Source: Pseudomonas graminis
GTDB lineage: Bacteria > Pseudomonadota > Gammaproteobacteria > Pseudomonadales > Pseudomonadaceae
Assembly: GCF_004364335.1 (NCBI RefSeq)
Contig: NZ_SOCR01000003.1
Span: 310,001-374,000 of the forward strand
Reading direction: 5' to 3'
Length of the DNA stretch: 64,000 nucleotides
Each line of letters begins with the position of its first letter. Position 1 is the stretch's first letter. The position numbers and the translations under genes were made by a program. Below the pieces are notes generated by a model. It ran no database searches. It saw only the letters and a list, made by a program, of their open reading frames with translations, and was not told the DNA's origin. Positions 1 through 8,268 of this stretch are shown here, in pieces.

Positions 1-67
1 CGTTTGGGGGTGACTGGGCTTTTTGCGCAGGAAGATCACAAGCTGATCACAAGCAGATCAAAAGCTT

Positions 68-88
68 CCCGGCTGAAGCCGGTCCTAC
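68..88. repeat. Degenerate REP-like palindrome
   Basis: The segment holds a CGGCTGAAGCCGG palindrome followed by TCCTAC. This is the general form of Pseudomonas REP sequences. It lies just before a complete inverted REP pair and is probably a decayed or divergent copy of the same type. Seen directly; the family assignment is from memory of Pseudomonas REPs. Confidence 0.5.
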
Positions 89-126
89 TAGTTGTACGGG
101 GCTCACTGACTGCACGCGATACCGCT

Positions 127-213
127 GTAGGAGCCGGCTTGCTGGCGAACTCGGTGAGTCAGGTTCGAGGATGTCGACTGACACGCTGCGTTCGCCAGCA
201 AGCCGGCTCCTAC
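127..213. repeat. REPIN (inverted pair of REP sequences)
   Basis: Two 23-base arms at 127-149 and 191-213 are perfect reverse complements. Each contains the core GTAGGAGCCGGCTTGCTGG, and about 41 bases separate them. This is the layout of a REPIN, a non-autonomous element mobilised by RAYT transposases in Pseudomonas. No RAYT gene is in the window. The element lies downstream of the old yellow enzyme gene and may also act as a transcript-stabilising hairpin. Confidence 0.8.
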
Positions 214-259
214 GGGCTTGCTGATCGCTCCAACGCTCCCCGCGGACATGCATGCTGAT

Positions 260-305
260 CGTTCCCCCGCTCTGCGTGGGAATGCATCCCGTGACGCTCC
301 GCGTC
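260..305. repeat. Short hairpin repeat of the type dispersed in Pseudomonas
   Basis: The sequence reads CGTTCCC..GCTCTGCGTGGGAATGC followed by CCCGTGACGCTCCGCGTC, a motif I recognise as recurring between Pseudomonas genes. It can form an imperfect hairpin (TTCCC pairing with GGGAA). It ends just before the stop codon of the leftward old yellow enzyme gene, so it could serve as that operon's 3' structure. No T-run follows, so a classical terminator is not supported. Confidence 0.45.
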
Positions 306-313
306 CTTTCTGC

Positions 314-1363
314 TTACAGCGTCGGATAGTCCAGATAGCCTTCGGGGCCTTTGGCGTAGAAGGTTTCAGGGTGAGGCTCGTTCAGCGGAGCATCCTTGGC
401 CAGCCGCGCAGGCAGGTCAGGGTTGGCAATGAACGGCACGCCAAACGCCACGGCATCCGCCTTGCCGCTCGCCAGCCACTCGTTGGCGCTGTTCTTGGTG
501 AATTTCTCGTTGGCGATGAACACCCCACCGAAGGCTTCTTTCAGGCGCGGGCCGAGGCTGTCGTCGAGTTCACGTTCGCGGGCGCAGATGAAGGCGATGC
601 CGCGTTTGCCGAGTTCGCGGGCGACGTAGGTGAAGGTCTCTGCCGGGTTGGCGTCGCCCATGTCGTGCGCGTCAGCGCGGGGCGCCAGGTGCACGCCGAC
701 GCGGCCAGCGCCCCAGACTTCAATGGCGGCGTCGGTCACTTCCAGCAGCAGACGTGCGCGGTTTTCCAGCGAACCACCGTAGGCATCGGTGCGGGTGTTG
801 GTGCTGGTTTGCAGGAACTGGTCGAGCAGGTAACCGTTGGCGCCGTGGATCTCTACGCCGTCAAAGCCGGCAGCCTTGGCGTTCTCGGCACCGACGCGGT
901 AGGCGTCGACGATTTCTTCGATTTCCGCCAGTTCCAGCGCGCGCGGGGTGACGAAGTCAGACAGCGGACGCACCAGGCTCACGTGGCCTTTTGGCTGGAT
1001 GGCGCTCGGCGCGACGGGTGTTTCGCCGTTCAGGTAGGTCGGATGGGAAACGCGACCCACGTGCCACAGTTGCAGCACGATCTTGCCGCCGGCTGCGTGC
1101 ACGGCTTTGGTGATGTTGGCCCAGCCGCGCACTTGATCGTTGGACCAGATGCCCGGGGTGTCGGGGTAACCCACGCCCATCGGCATGACCGAAGTGGCTT
1201 CGCTGATGATCAGGCCTGCCGAGGCGCGCTGAACGTAATACTCGGCCATCATCGCATTGGGTACGCGGCCTTCGTCGGCGCGGCAGCGGGTCAGCGGCGC
1301 CATGATGATGCGGTTGGCCAGTTCCAGGTCACCCATCTTGATCGGGTCAAAAATCGTGGTCAT
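314..1363 (-). CDS. Old yellow enzyme family alkene reductase
   Basis: A 349-residue FMN-dependent ene-reductase (NemA/XenB-type NADH:flavin oxidoreductase). The family reduces activated C=C bonds of electrophiles such as quinones, N-ethylmaleimide and nitro compounds, using NAD(P)H in the cytosol. A TIM-barrel start APLTR lies near residue 23, WHVGR near 100-104 and the substrate/FMN motif HGANGYLLDQF from residue 173. TRTDAYGGS and a GG-type phosphate-binding end follow. The ATG at 1363 is chosen because GAGGA lies just upstream and the homologous region begins with MTTIFDP. It is the last gene of an arsR - MFS - reductase operon, which suggests an electrophile or quinone stress response. 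The exact substrate cannot be read from sequence. Confidence 0.9.
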   Translation of the reverse strand: MTTIFDPIKMGDLELANRIIMAPLTRCRADEGRVPNAMMAEYYVQRASAGLIISEATSVMPMGVGYPDTPGIWSNDQVRGWANITKAVHAAGGKIVLQLWHVGRVSHPTYLNGETPVAPSAIQPKGHVSLVRPLSDFVTPRALELAEIEEIVDAYRVGAENAKAAGFDGVEIHGANGYLLDQFLQTSTNTRTDAYGGSLENRARLLLEVTDAAIEVWGAGRVGVHLAPRADAHDMGDANPAETFTYVARELGKRGIAFICARERELDDSLGPRLKEAFGGVFIANEKFTKNSANEWLASGKADAVAFGVPFIANPDLPARLAKDAPLNEPHPETFYAKGPEGYLDYPTL

Positions 1364-1420
1364 CGTGAAATCCTCAGTGCAATCGGTAAGAGGTGGATCC
1401 GCAGGTTTCAAATTCGGGAA

Positions 1421-2587
1421 TCAGTTCGTCACAGGGGCCATTTCGACATCGTTGCGCTGACGGAAGTTGATCAGCGTGACCAGCAGCGCCAGCACCGCGA
1501 GTACCCCGGCTGCCAGCGGCACGGTGGTCAGGCCAAAACCATGGGCGATGACGCTGCCACCGACCCAGGCGCCCAGCGCATTGCCGACGTTGAAGGCGCC
1601 GATGTTCAGGGTGGACACCAGATTGGGCGCGGCCTTGCCAAAGGTCACCACGTTGATCTGCAGGGCAGGCACGGCGGCGAACGCGGCGGTGGCCCAGAGA
1701 AACAGGGTGATCTCCGCCGGAATCAGCGCCGTGCTGGTCCAGCTCAACACCGTGGAGATCACCGCCATGGCGATGAACACGCCGATCAGCGTGGCGGCCA
1801 GTCGGCGGTCGGCGAGTTTGCCGCCGATGATGTTGCCCAGGGTCAGACCGAGCCCGATCAGCATCAGCGTCCAGGTCACGCCCAAAGGCGAGACGCCGGT
1901 AACTTCGCCCAACAGTGGCGCGACGTAGGTGAACAGCGCGAACACGGAGGCGGCAAACAGCGCGGTCATGCTCAGCGACAGCCAGATGCCCACGCCTTTG
2001 AGCGCAGCCAGTTCGGCGCGCATGTCGAGTTTCTCTTCATCGCGTTTGCTCGGCAGGAAGCGAATCAGGCCGATGAACGCGATGACGCCAATCACCGTGA
2101 CCGCGAAGAAGGTCGAGCGCCAGCCGGCTTGTTGTCCCAGTGCGGTGCCCAGCGGGACGCCGAGTACGTTGGCCAGGGTCAGACCGGTGAACATCAGTGC
2201 AACGGCCGACGCGCGGCGATTGGCCGGGACCAGGCCTGCCGCCACCACCGAACCGATGCCGAAGAACGCGCCGTGGCACAGCGCCGTGACCACACGGGCG
2301 AACATCAGGATGTTGTAGTCAGCCGCCACAGCGCAGAGCAGGTTGCCGATGATGAAAATGCCCATCAACGTCACCAATGCGCCTTTGCGCGGCAGTTTGG
2401 CGGTGGCCATCGCCATGAACGGCGCGCCGATTGCAACGCCCAGGGCGTAGCCAGTCACCAGCCAGCCGGCGCCGGGAATACTGACGCCCAGGTCGCTGGC
2501 GACGTCGGGGAGCAGGCCCATGATGACGAACTCGGTCGTCCCGATGGCAAAGGCGCTCAGGGCCAGAATGAGTAGAGAAAGGGGCAC
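1421..2587 (-). CDS. MFS transporter, DHA1 (AraJ/sugar-efflux-like) family
   Basis: A 388-residue inner-membrane protein with about twelve hydrophobic segments. It opens with a first helix typical of the DHA1 group (ALSAFAIGTTEFVIMGLLP) and has a GWLVTGYALG segment after it. These proteins export drugs, sugars or small metabolites by proton antiport. The start is a GTG at 2587, eight bases after a clear AGGAG; longer in-frame extensions upstream look non-coding. It sits 38 bases after the ArsR gene and 57 bases before the ene-reductase, so the three are likely co-transcribed. Its substrate may be the same toxic compound that the reductase handles, but that is inferred from context only. Confidence 0.88.
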   Translation of the reverse strand: MPLSLLILALSAFAIGTTEFVIMGLLPDVASDLGVSIPGAGWLVTGYALGVAIGAPFMAMATAKLPRKGALVTLMGIFIIGNLLCAVAADYNILMFARVVTALCHGAFFGIGSVVAAGLVPANRRASAVALMFTGLTLANVLGVPLGTALGQQAGWRSTFFAVTVIGVIAFIGLIRFLPSKRDEEKLDMRAELAALKGVGIWLSLSMTALFAASVFALFTYVAPLLGEVTGVSPLGVTWTLMLIGLGLTLGNIIGGKLADRRLAATLIGVFIAMAVISTVLSWTSTALIPAEITLFLWATAAFAAVPALQINVVTFGKAAPNLVSTLNIGAFNVGNALGAWVGGSVIAHGFGLTTVPLAAGVLAVLALLVTLINFRQRNDVEMAPVTN

Positions 2588-2625
2588 GTTGCGTCTCCTG
2601 AAAAGGCGGGTGTGTGGCGCAGGGC

Positions 2626-2934
2626 TCAGAGCCGCTGCGCCAGTTGCTGCACGAACGCCTGAATGACGTCTTCGTTGCGCTTGAAAAAATGCCACTGGCC
2701 GTGTTTCTGGTTGGTGATCAGACCGGCCCGTTGCAGCGTGGCCAGATGGGCGGAAACGGTCGACTGCGACAGACCGGCGCGTTGGTCGATCTGGCCGGCA
2801 CACACACCACCATCGATCGTGTGACGCTGGTCGGGGAACATCGTGACCGGGTCTTTGAGCCAGTCCAGAATCTGCCGGCGAACCGGGTGGGCGAGGGCTT
2901 TGATGATTTCGTCGATATCGATGTCAGTAGGCAT
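2626..2934 (-). CDS. ArsR-family transcriptional repressor
   Basis: A 102-residue winged-helix regulator. The sequence shows the ArsR beginning (ALAHPVRRQILDWL, residues about 13-26), the recognition helix LSQSTVSAHLATLQRAGL and a basic wing ending in HFFKRNEDV. It has a single cysteine (GGVCAGQ) and no classical CxC metal site, so it may sense an organic or redox signal rather than a metal. The ATG at 2934 follows GAGAAC. It heads the MFS - ene-reductase operon and faces several palindromic sites at 2959-3055, so autorepression is likely. Confidence 0.88.
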   Translation of the reverse strand: MPTDIDIDEIIKALAHPVRRQILDWLKDPVTMFPDQRHTIDGGVCAGQIDQRAGLSQSTVSAHLATLQRAGLITNQKHGQWHFFKRNEDVIQAFVQQLAQRL

Positions 2935-2958
2935 GTCGTTCTCAGTGCAGGTGCGCTG

Positions 2959-3055
2959 TATCGCGATGGGGCGAACCTTATATCTATAAATCGCGATATA
3001 CAAATATGATTAGGTGCTTAGCAGAGGCCGAATCGTTATATCGGGTTATAACGAT
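2959..3055. promoter_or_regulatory. Candidate ArsR operator region with TCGCGAT motifs and a perfect inverted repeat
   Basis: Upstream of the ArsR gene there are two copies of TCGCGAT(A/G) (2961 and 2991). There is also a perfect 9-base inverted repeat, ATCGTTATA / TATAACGAT at 3032-3040 and 3047-3055, with a 6-base spacer. AT-rich promoter-like sequence (TATATCTATAAATCG) lies between them. Dyads of this kind next to an ArsR gene are typical operators. The repeats are seen; their role is inferred. Confidence 0.6.
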
Positions 3056-3212
3056 ATGAGTCTGGCCTATTGTATTGGTGGAGCCTTCACCGGCAATCCC
3101 GCTTTACACGCGCAATGAATGTGGCGACTGTACGAGCGTCATTGCGAATGAGTCCCCGCACATTCGGCGGGATCAGGCGCAGAAATAAGGCTCGCAGCGA
3201 TAGGCAAGCACC

Positions 3213-3809
3213 ATGAATTACCTCGCACACCTGCACCTCGGCGGGCAGACCTCGGCGCAATTGCTGGGCAGCCTGTACGGCGACTTCGTCAAAGGGCTGC
3301 TGCCCGGGCGTTTCCCGGCGGACATCGAAAGCGCGATTCGTCTGCATCGACGCATTGATGCATTCACCGATTCGCACCCGCTGATCAAGCAGGCACTGGG
3401 GCGCTTTCCCGATGGCCGTCGGCGCTACGCCGGCATCGCACTGGATGTGTTTTTCGACCATTGCCTGGCACGGGACTGGCACGTGTATTCCGACGAGCCG
3501 CTGGATACCTTCACCCGCAAGGTTTACCGCGTGCTGGCCGAGCAGCCTGAGTTGCCGGAGCGTCTGGCGCTCATTGCACCGCGCATGGCGGCGCAAGACT
3601 GGCTGGGTTCGTACCGCGAGTTTTCGGTGGTGGGCGATGCACTGGCCGGCATCTCGCGACGCCTGTCACGGCCGGAAGGGTTGGCCGGGGTCAATCAAGA
3701 GTTGCACGCGCTGTATCGACCGTTGAGTGACGACTTCAGCGCGTTTTACCCTGAGCTTCAGGCGTTTGCTCAAGCGGCTTTGGCGGCGGAACGTACCATT
3801 GCCGGTTGA
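3213..3809 (+). CDS. acpH: Acyl carrier protein phosphodiesterase
   Basis: A 198-residue protein matching the AcpH (DUF479) family from its first residues, MNYLAHLHLG. AcpH removes the 4'-phosphopantetheine arm from acyl carrier protein, turning holo-ACP back to apo-ACP in the cytosol. A GSLYGDFVKG segment, an RRIDAFTDSHP segment and a late FFDHCLARDW stretch supply the conserved Asp/His residues. The ATG is preceded by a modest AGGCAAG. The 3' end overlaps the convergent acyltransferase gene by 40 bases. Confidence 0.88.
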   Translation: MNYLAHLHLGGQTSAQLLGSLYGDFVKGLLPGRFPADIESAIRLHRRIDAFTDSHPLIKQALGRFPDGRRRYAGIALDVFFDHCLARDWHVYSDEPLDTFTRKVYRVLAEQPELPERLALIAPRMAAQDWLGSYREFSVVGDALAGISRRLSRPEGLAGVNQELHALYRPLSDDFSAFYPELQAFAQAALAAERTIAG

Positions 3810-4558
3810 ACCGCCTCGCCGAACAGCGCGACCTGCACCGCCTGCTGCGCTTCGAACGCCAGCGCTGCGCGTTCTTTGCCCTGGGAAGCGATCGGCGAGA
3901 GCAGCTGGATGTGCACCTCACTCACCTCATTGGCAAACAGTCGACGCAGGTGCGAGAGCAGGTCGTCGTCGCCAATGAAGGGCGCGATCTGATCCGGCTG
4001 GCCGTCCCGCACATATTGAATGGCAACCGGCTGCACCGGCACGCCGGTTTCAATCGCGCTCGACAACAGGCGGCCATGGAAGGTGCGCAAGCTGCGGCCG
4101 TCAGTGGTGGTGCCTTCCGGGAAGAGCACCAGCGAATGCTTGCCGAGCAAGTGCTGGCCCATCTGTTTCTGAATCAGCTTGCTGTCGCCCGAGCCCCGGC
4201 GGATGAACAACGTTCCGGCTTTCAAGGCCAGCCAGCCCGCCACCGGCCAGGTGCGCACTTCGGCCTTGGACAGGAACGACAGTGGCGCCAGCATCCCCAG
4301 CAACGGAATGTCGGTCCATGACACATGATTGCTCACCCACAACATCGGCTCGCTTGGCAGCTTGCCGCTGACTTTCACGCGAAACGGCAGCGCCCCACTC
4401 AGGCGCGCCATGAACCAGGCGGTCCAGCGCTGACGCCGGGCCATGGAATTGCCGATGCGCAGGCGTTCCATCAGGGCAAAGGTGCCGGCGATGCTCAGGC
4501 CCAGCGCAATGACCCACAGCACCCGCACCACGCGCGCATGACTGCGCCAGTTGCTCAT
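3770..4558 (-). CDS. olsA: Lyso-ornithine lipid O-acyltransferase (PlsC family)
   Basis: A 262-residue PlsC-type acyltransferase with an N-terminal membrane helix. The catalytic NHxxxxD motif (NHVSWTD) has its His near residue 78, and FPEGTT lies near 147. OlsA adds the second acyl chain to lyso-ornithine lipid at the inner membrane; relatives make phosphatidic acid. The olsA reading rests on its partner: its ATG overlaps the stop of the upstream olsB-like gene in a TGATG junction, the arrangement of Pseudomonas olsBA. A plain 1-acylglycerol-3-phosphate acyltransferase is the alternative. Confidence 0.85.
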   Translation of the reverse strand: MSNWRSHARVVRVLWVIALGLSIAGTFALMERLRIGNSMARRQRWTAWFMARLSGALPFRVKVSGKLPSEPMLWVSNHVSWTDIPLLGMLAPLSFLSKAEVRTWPVAGWLALKAGTLFIRRGSGDSKLIQKQMGQHLLGKHSLVLFPEGTTTDGRSLRTFHGRLLSSAIETGVPVQPVAIQYVRDGQPDQIAPFIGDDDLLSHLRRLFANEVSEVHIQLLSPIASQGKERAALAFEAQQAVQVALFGEAVQPAMVRSAAKAA

Positions 4559-5313
4559 CACACCGCTGCCTTGAAGTGGCGGGCGTAGCGAGGGCACAGC
4601 TCGTCGCGTTTAAGCAGGATGAAGACATCGGCGACTTGGAAATCCTCGTCCCAGCACGGTTCGCCGCAGATCTTCGCGCCGAGGCGCATGTAGGCCTTGA
4701 GCAGCGGCGGCATCTCGCAGATCACGTTGTTGGGCAGGTCCAGTGTCGGCAGCGGATTCTTCGGTTCGGCGCGCAGGTGCTCGGTGCACAGATAACGTTC
4801 GCGCAGGCGTTGCATGATCGCGTGGGCCTGAATGCCGCCGTCCTGCATCGGGATGCTGGCGCAGCCCATCAGGTAGCTGTAGGCGCCTTCGTTGAGGATC
4901 TCGGCCAGTTCGCTCCACAACACGGCGATGGTGCCGCCGTTGCGGTAGGACGGATCAACGCAGGTCCGACCCAGTTCCAGGATAGGGCCCTGCAAATGAC
5001 GCAGGCCGTGCAGGCTGAATTCTTCTTCGCTGTAGAATTTGCCCAGGGTGCTGGCGGCCTTGTGGTCCAGCAAGCGGGTGGTGGCGACCAGACGACCGCT
5101 GCTGAGGTCTCGCACGCCGATGTGCATGCAGTGAACGTCGTAATCATCGATGTCCAGGCCCAGCTCGGCGCCCTTGAGCCTGGCGTTGAATTCGCCACTG
5201 AACACACTGAAGCGCAAAGCCTGTGCTTCCTGCAGGGCCTTCTCACCGATCAGGCGTTCTGCCTGCAGGCGACGTTCGGTTCGGGTGTCTCGAATGCTGG
5301 CGATCTGAGTCAT
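4558..5313 (-). CDS. olsB: L-ornithine N(alpha)-acyltransferase (GNAT-like)
   Basis: A 251-residue acyltransferase of the OlsB/hemolysin-like family. It carries out the first step of ornithine lipid synthesis, transferring a 3-hydroxyacyl chain from ACP to ornithine. Family features include [14 protein letters not shown] near residue 28, [16 protein letters not shown] in the acetyl-CoA/ACP-binding region, and an [13 protein letters not shown] stretch. The ATG at 5313 follows GGAGA. It is translationally coupled to olsA. Ornithine lipids replace phospholipids under phosphate starvation in many proteobacteria, and a weak Pho-box-like repeat lies upstream. Confidence 0.88.
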   Translation of the reverse strand: MTQIASIRDTRTERRLQAERLIGEKALQEAQALRFSVFSGEFNARLKGAELGLDIDDYDVHCMHIGVRDLSSGRLVATTRLLDHKAASTLGKFYSEEEFSLHGLRHLQGPILELGRTCVDPSYRNGGTIAVLWSELAEILNEGAYSYLMGCASIPMQDGGIQAHAIMQRLRERYLCTEHLRAEPKNPLPTLDLPNNVICEMPPLLKAYMRLGAKICGEPCWDEDFQVADVFILLKRDELCPRYARHFKAAV

Positions 5314-5421
5314 GCGGCATCTCCGTAATCCCGCCTTCGTCCAGGCGGGTCGACTGATTGTTCGAGCATTGCTGTACGAATTCAGGCTAGGGAGAGGCCG
5401 TGTCACGACCATTAAACTTTG

Positions 5422-5439
5422 GTGATGGTTGCGTGACAG
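5422..5439 (-). promoter_or_regulatory. Weak Pho-box-like direct repeat upstream of olsB
   Basis: On the minus strand the site reads CTGTCAC GCAA CCATCAC, two 7-base units separated by 4 bases, the geometry of a PhoB box. The first unit matches CTGTCAT at six of seven positions, but the second matches poorly. It lies about 110 bases upstream of olsB. PhoB control of olsBA is known in other bacteria; here it is only a possibility. Confidence 0.25.
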
Positions 5440-5508
5440 GGGGTTGTGTTCAATGGGCTGTCATTATTCGCTGCTACGTTTGCCTGCATCCGAGCCCGAG
5501 ACTCTTCC

Positions 5509-6603
5509 ATGAGCCGTCTGCTATTCGCCTTCCTGCTGTTGCTCATCATCTGTTCCGCTGCCGCCGAAACCTGGCCTGCGCCGGACTGGTCGGAGAGGCC
5601 GATCGGTCGAAACGAAGCGGTCACCGCCCTTGAGACTTATGCCTTCCCGCCCCGCGACGAGGTCGAACGCAAGGGCGTGCGCACAGACGCGCTGCTGATC
5701 ATTCACGATGGCGAAGTGGTGTATGAACGCTATGGCGGCGTGACCCGGGCAGACACCTCGCACCTGACCTGGTCGATCAGCAAAAGCATTCTGGCGAGCG
5801 TGCTGGGCGTCGCGTTGGGTGAAGGCCGTTTCAAGCTTGAAGACCCCGTCTCCCGGTTCTACCCGCCGTTCAGCGCGCATCCCGACATCAAGCTTCAGGA
5901 CCTGCTGCACTGGGCTTCAGGACTGGACTGGCAGGAAGACTACGAATACGCGCCGCTCAACTCCTCTGTCGTGGCGATGCTTTACACCCGAGGCCGTGGA
6001 GACATGGCGCGGTTCACCGCCGAGCACGGCGTCGCCAGTGCGCCGGGCACCTCGTATCGCTATTCCAGTGGCGACAGCACCGTTCTCGCTGCTGCGCTGA
6101 AAGGCATGGTCGGTGAGAGGTCTTACGCGGATTACCCCTGGACTGCGTTGTTCGACCCGCTGGGCATCACCAGCGCCACCTGGGAGCGCGATGCCATCGG
6201 CACTTTCGTCGGGTCGTCCTATGCGTACATGACGGCCCGCGACCTGGCGCGCATCGGCCTGTTGATGGCGCGCGGCGGGCGCTGGCAGGACCGGCAATTG
6301 CTGCCCAAGGCCTGGGTTGATTTCAACCTGACGCCGTTCAAATCCCTGACCCCGACCCCGATCGATGAAGCCCCCGGCGGTCACTGGTGGCTGAACAAAA
6401 CCGCCGACGGCAAGCCCGGCCCGTGGCCCGACGCACCGCCCGACACCTTTGCGGCCCTCGGCCATTGGGGGCAGGCGCTGTACGTGATCCCCAGCGCAGG
6501 ACTGGTGATCGTTCGTTACGCCGACGATCGCGACGGCAGCTATGACCACAACCAACTGCTCAAGCTGGCGCTGAATGCGGTGGCCGGGGAGGGTGGCAAA
6601 TGA
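5509..6603 (+). CDS. Secreted serine hydrolase, beta-lactamase class C fold
   Basis: A 364-residue protein with a signal peptide (hydrophobic LLFAFLLLLIICSA then AAA/E). The class C beta-lactamase/penicillin-binding fold is indicated by SISK at residues 89-92 (SxxK), a YRYSSGDS segment in the YxN position and GHWGQ near the C terminus. Family members include esterases, D-aminopeptidases and carboxypeptidases, so beta-lactam hydrolysis should not be assumed. It probably acts in the periplasm. The ATG at 5509 is chosen because the signal peptide starts there. Its stop overlaps the next start in an ATGA junction. Confidence 0.82.
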   Translation: MSRLLFAFLLLLIICSAAAETWPAPDWSERPIGRNEAVTALETYAFPPRDEVERKGVRTDALLIIHDGEVVYERYGGVTRADTSHLTWSISKSILASVLGVALGEGRFKLEDPVSRFYPPFSAHPDIKLQDLLHWASGLDWQEDYEYAPLNSSVVAMLYTRGRGDMARFTAEHGVASAPGTSYRYSSGDSTVLAAALKGMVGERSYADYPWTALFDPLGITSATWERDAIGTFVGSSYAYMTARDLARIGLLMARGGRWQDRQLLPKAWVDFNLTPFKSLTPTPIDEAPGGHWWLNKTADGKPGPWPDAPPDTFAALGHWGQALYVIPSAGLVIVRYADDRDGSYDHNQLLKLALNAVAGEGGK

Positions 6604-6938
6604 TCGCTCGCAAAGCATTCATCCTACGCCGCCCGTTCAGCAGTTTCGGCATCGTGGTGGTGCTGATCGTCGCTGGCCTGATCTGGAACTGGCGCGTACA
6701 GCTGCAGGTATTCCCCAGCATCATCAGCGCCTACACGGCCAAGGAGTATTGCTCGTGCCGTTTCGTCATGAACAACCCGGCGGAGTACTGTCGCAGCTAC
6801 GTCAAACAGTGGCTGCCCAGCACGATAAACGAGGACGCCCTGAACAAGCGCGTCACCGCGACAGGACTTGGCCGGGAGAGCACAGCGCAATGGGAAGGCC
6901 CGCGCCAGGGCTGCCGGTTGTCATCGCCGGTGCCGTAG
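6600..6938 (+). CDS. Small single-pass membrane protein of unknown function
   Basis: A 112-residue protein with one hydrophobic helix at about residues 15-32 and a cysteine-containing outer portion (EYCSCRF, AEYCRSY, QGCRL). The start overlaps the stop of the serine hydrolase gene (ATGA), so the two are probably translated together. I do not recognise a domain. The orientation (basic N terminus RRPFSS before the helix) suggests the C-terminal part with its four cysteines lies in the periplasm, where disulfides could form. A partner or anchor role for the hydrolase is possible but unproven. Confidence 0.7.
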   Translation: MIARKAFILRRPFSSFGIVVVLIVAGLIWNWRVQLQVFPSIISAYTAKEYCSCRFVMNNPAEYCRSYVKQWLPSTINEDALNKRVTATGLGRESTAQWEGPRQGCRLSSPVP

Positions 6939-7087
6939 AACGTTGAAGTTTGCCTGCGGTCAGACAGGCGGATAGGGTTGCGTATCGCACCCTCTGGAGT
7001 CTGCATGTCCATTCGCATTCCATCCTCGCCTGCCCGCGCGGCAAGCGCTGCTCAAGCCCGCCTATTGATCGCCACGGCGAGCCGCCC

Positions 7088-8245
7088 ATGAGGGGCGCGA
7101 TTTTCCCGTGGCGTGAAGAAAACCAGTTCAACCTGCTGATCGACGGCCCTGCGTTTTTTCCGCGCATGATCGCCGCGATCGAAGGGGCGCAGCAGCAGAT
7201 CGAGCTCGAGCTGTATCTGGTGGAAGCCGGCGCCTGTGCCGAAGCGATCGTGCAGGCGCTGATCAGTGCGGCGAGTCGCGGGGTCATCGTGCGTTGTCTG
7301 TTCGATGGCTTCGGCGCTGCGGCGTTTACGATCAGCCTGCGCAAGCGACTGACCGACGCTGGCGTAATCCTGCGTTTCTACAACCCTGTGCATTGGCGGC
7401 GGGGCTTGCGCAACCTCTACCGCGACCACCGCAAACTGCTGCTGGTCGACAAAGAGCTGGCGGTGGTGGGCGGGACGGGCGTCACCGACGAGTTCTGGCG
7501 GCCGGACCTGAACAGCAGCGAATGGCATGAGGTGATGGTCGAGATCCGTGGGCCGCTGGTGATCGACTGGCAAGCGCTGTTCGACCGCCAGTTCCACGCC
7601 AACCCTCGGCGGCGTGCGTGGCGGCCGGCTGAAAACTTCGGTCTGCCGCGCCTGCCCAAGGCGCCCGTCAGCGGGAATGGACTGGGCCGTGTGGCCTATG
7701 CCGATTCCCGCCAGCATCGCGACATCGTCCAGTCACTGGTGCGTTCGCTGAACACCAGCAAGACGCGCATCTGGCTGGCGACGCCGTATTTTCTGCCGAC
7801 CTGGAAAGTCCGCCGGGCGTTGCGCCGAGCCGCCTCGCGGGGCGTCGAAGTGCGCTTGTTGCTCACAGGTCCGCGCACCGATCATCCGTCGGTTCGCTAC
7901 GCCGGCCATCGTTATTACCCGCGCCTGCTCAAGGCCGGCGTTAAAATCTTCGAATACCAGCCGTGCTTCTTGCACCTGAAGATGGTGCTGATCGACGACT
8001 GGGTCAGCGTCGGCTCCTGCAACTTCGATCACTGGAACCTGCGCTTCAACCTGGAAGCCAACCTCGAAGCCATTGACCCCGCGCTGACCAGCGCGGTGGC
8101 GGCCAGCTTCACCAAAGACTTTGCCGTCAGCAGTGAAATCACCCTGGAGGGCTGGAAATCCAGACCTCTGTGGCGACGGGCTCAGGAGCGGGTGTGGGGT
8201 TGGCTGGATCGGTTGGTGGTGAATGTGCTGGACCGGCGGGGCTGA
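7088..8245 (+). CDS. clsB: Phospholipase D-family cardiolipin synthase, ClsB-like
   Basis: A 385-residue protein with two HKD motifs: HRKLLLVD at about 114-121 and HLKMVLID at about 296-303. These pair to form one PLD active site. It lacks the N-terminal membrane helices of ClsA, and its length fits ClsB. ClsB-type enzymes join phosphatidyl groups to make cardiolipin or phosphatidylglycerol. The ATG at 7088 is supported by homology starting near FPWREENQF; the ribosome site (GGCGAG) is weak. It is convergent with RHS locus A, only 23 bases away. Confidence 0.83.
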   Translation: MRGAIFPWREENQFNLLIDGPAFFPRMIAAIEGAQQQIELELYLVEAGACAEAIVQALISAASRGVIVRCLFDGFGAAAFTISLRKRLTDAGVILRFYNPVHWRRGLRNLYRDHRKLLLVDKELAVVGGTGVTDEFWRPDLNSSEWHEVMVEIRGPLVIDWQALFDRQFHANPRRRAWRPAENFGLPRLPKAPVSGNGLGRVAYADSRQHRDIVQSLVRSLNTSKTRIWLATPYFLPTWKVRRALRRAASRGVEVRLLLTGPRTDHPSVRYAGHRYYPRLLKAGVKIFEYQPCFLHLKMVLIDDWVSVGSCNFDHWNLRFNLEANLEAIDPALTSAVAASFTKDFAVSSEITLEGWKSRPLWRRAQERVWGWLDRLVVNVLDRRG

Positions 8246-8268
8246 GGCGACCACTTCGGCCTGACGTT

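Noticed and set aside
218..2575. A 785-codon open frame on the plus strand
   Set aside because: It is antisense to the ene-reductase and MFS genes, has no ribosome site and shows low-complexity Gly/Arg/His/Gln composition.
6575..6946. A 123-codon frame overlapping the small membrane protein gene
   Set aside because: It overlaps the better-supported gene at 6600-6938, which has an ATGA junction and a clear membrane helix.
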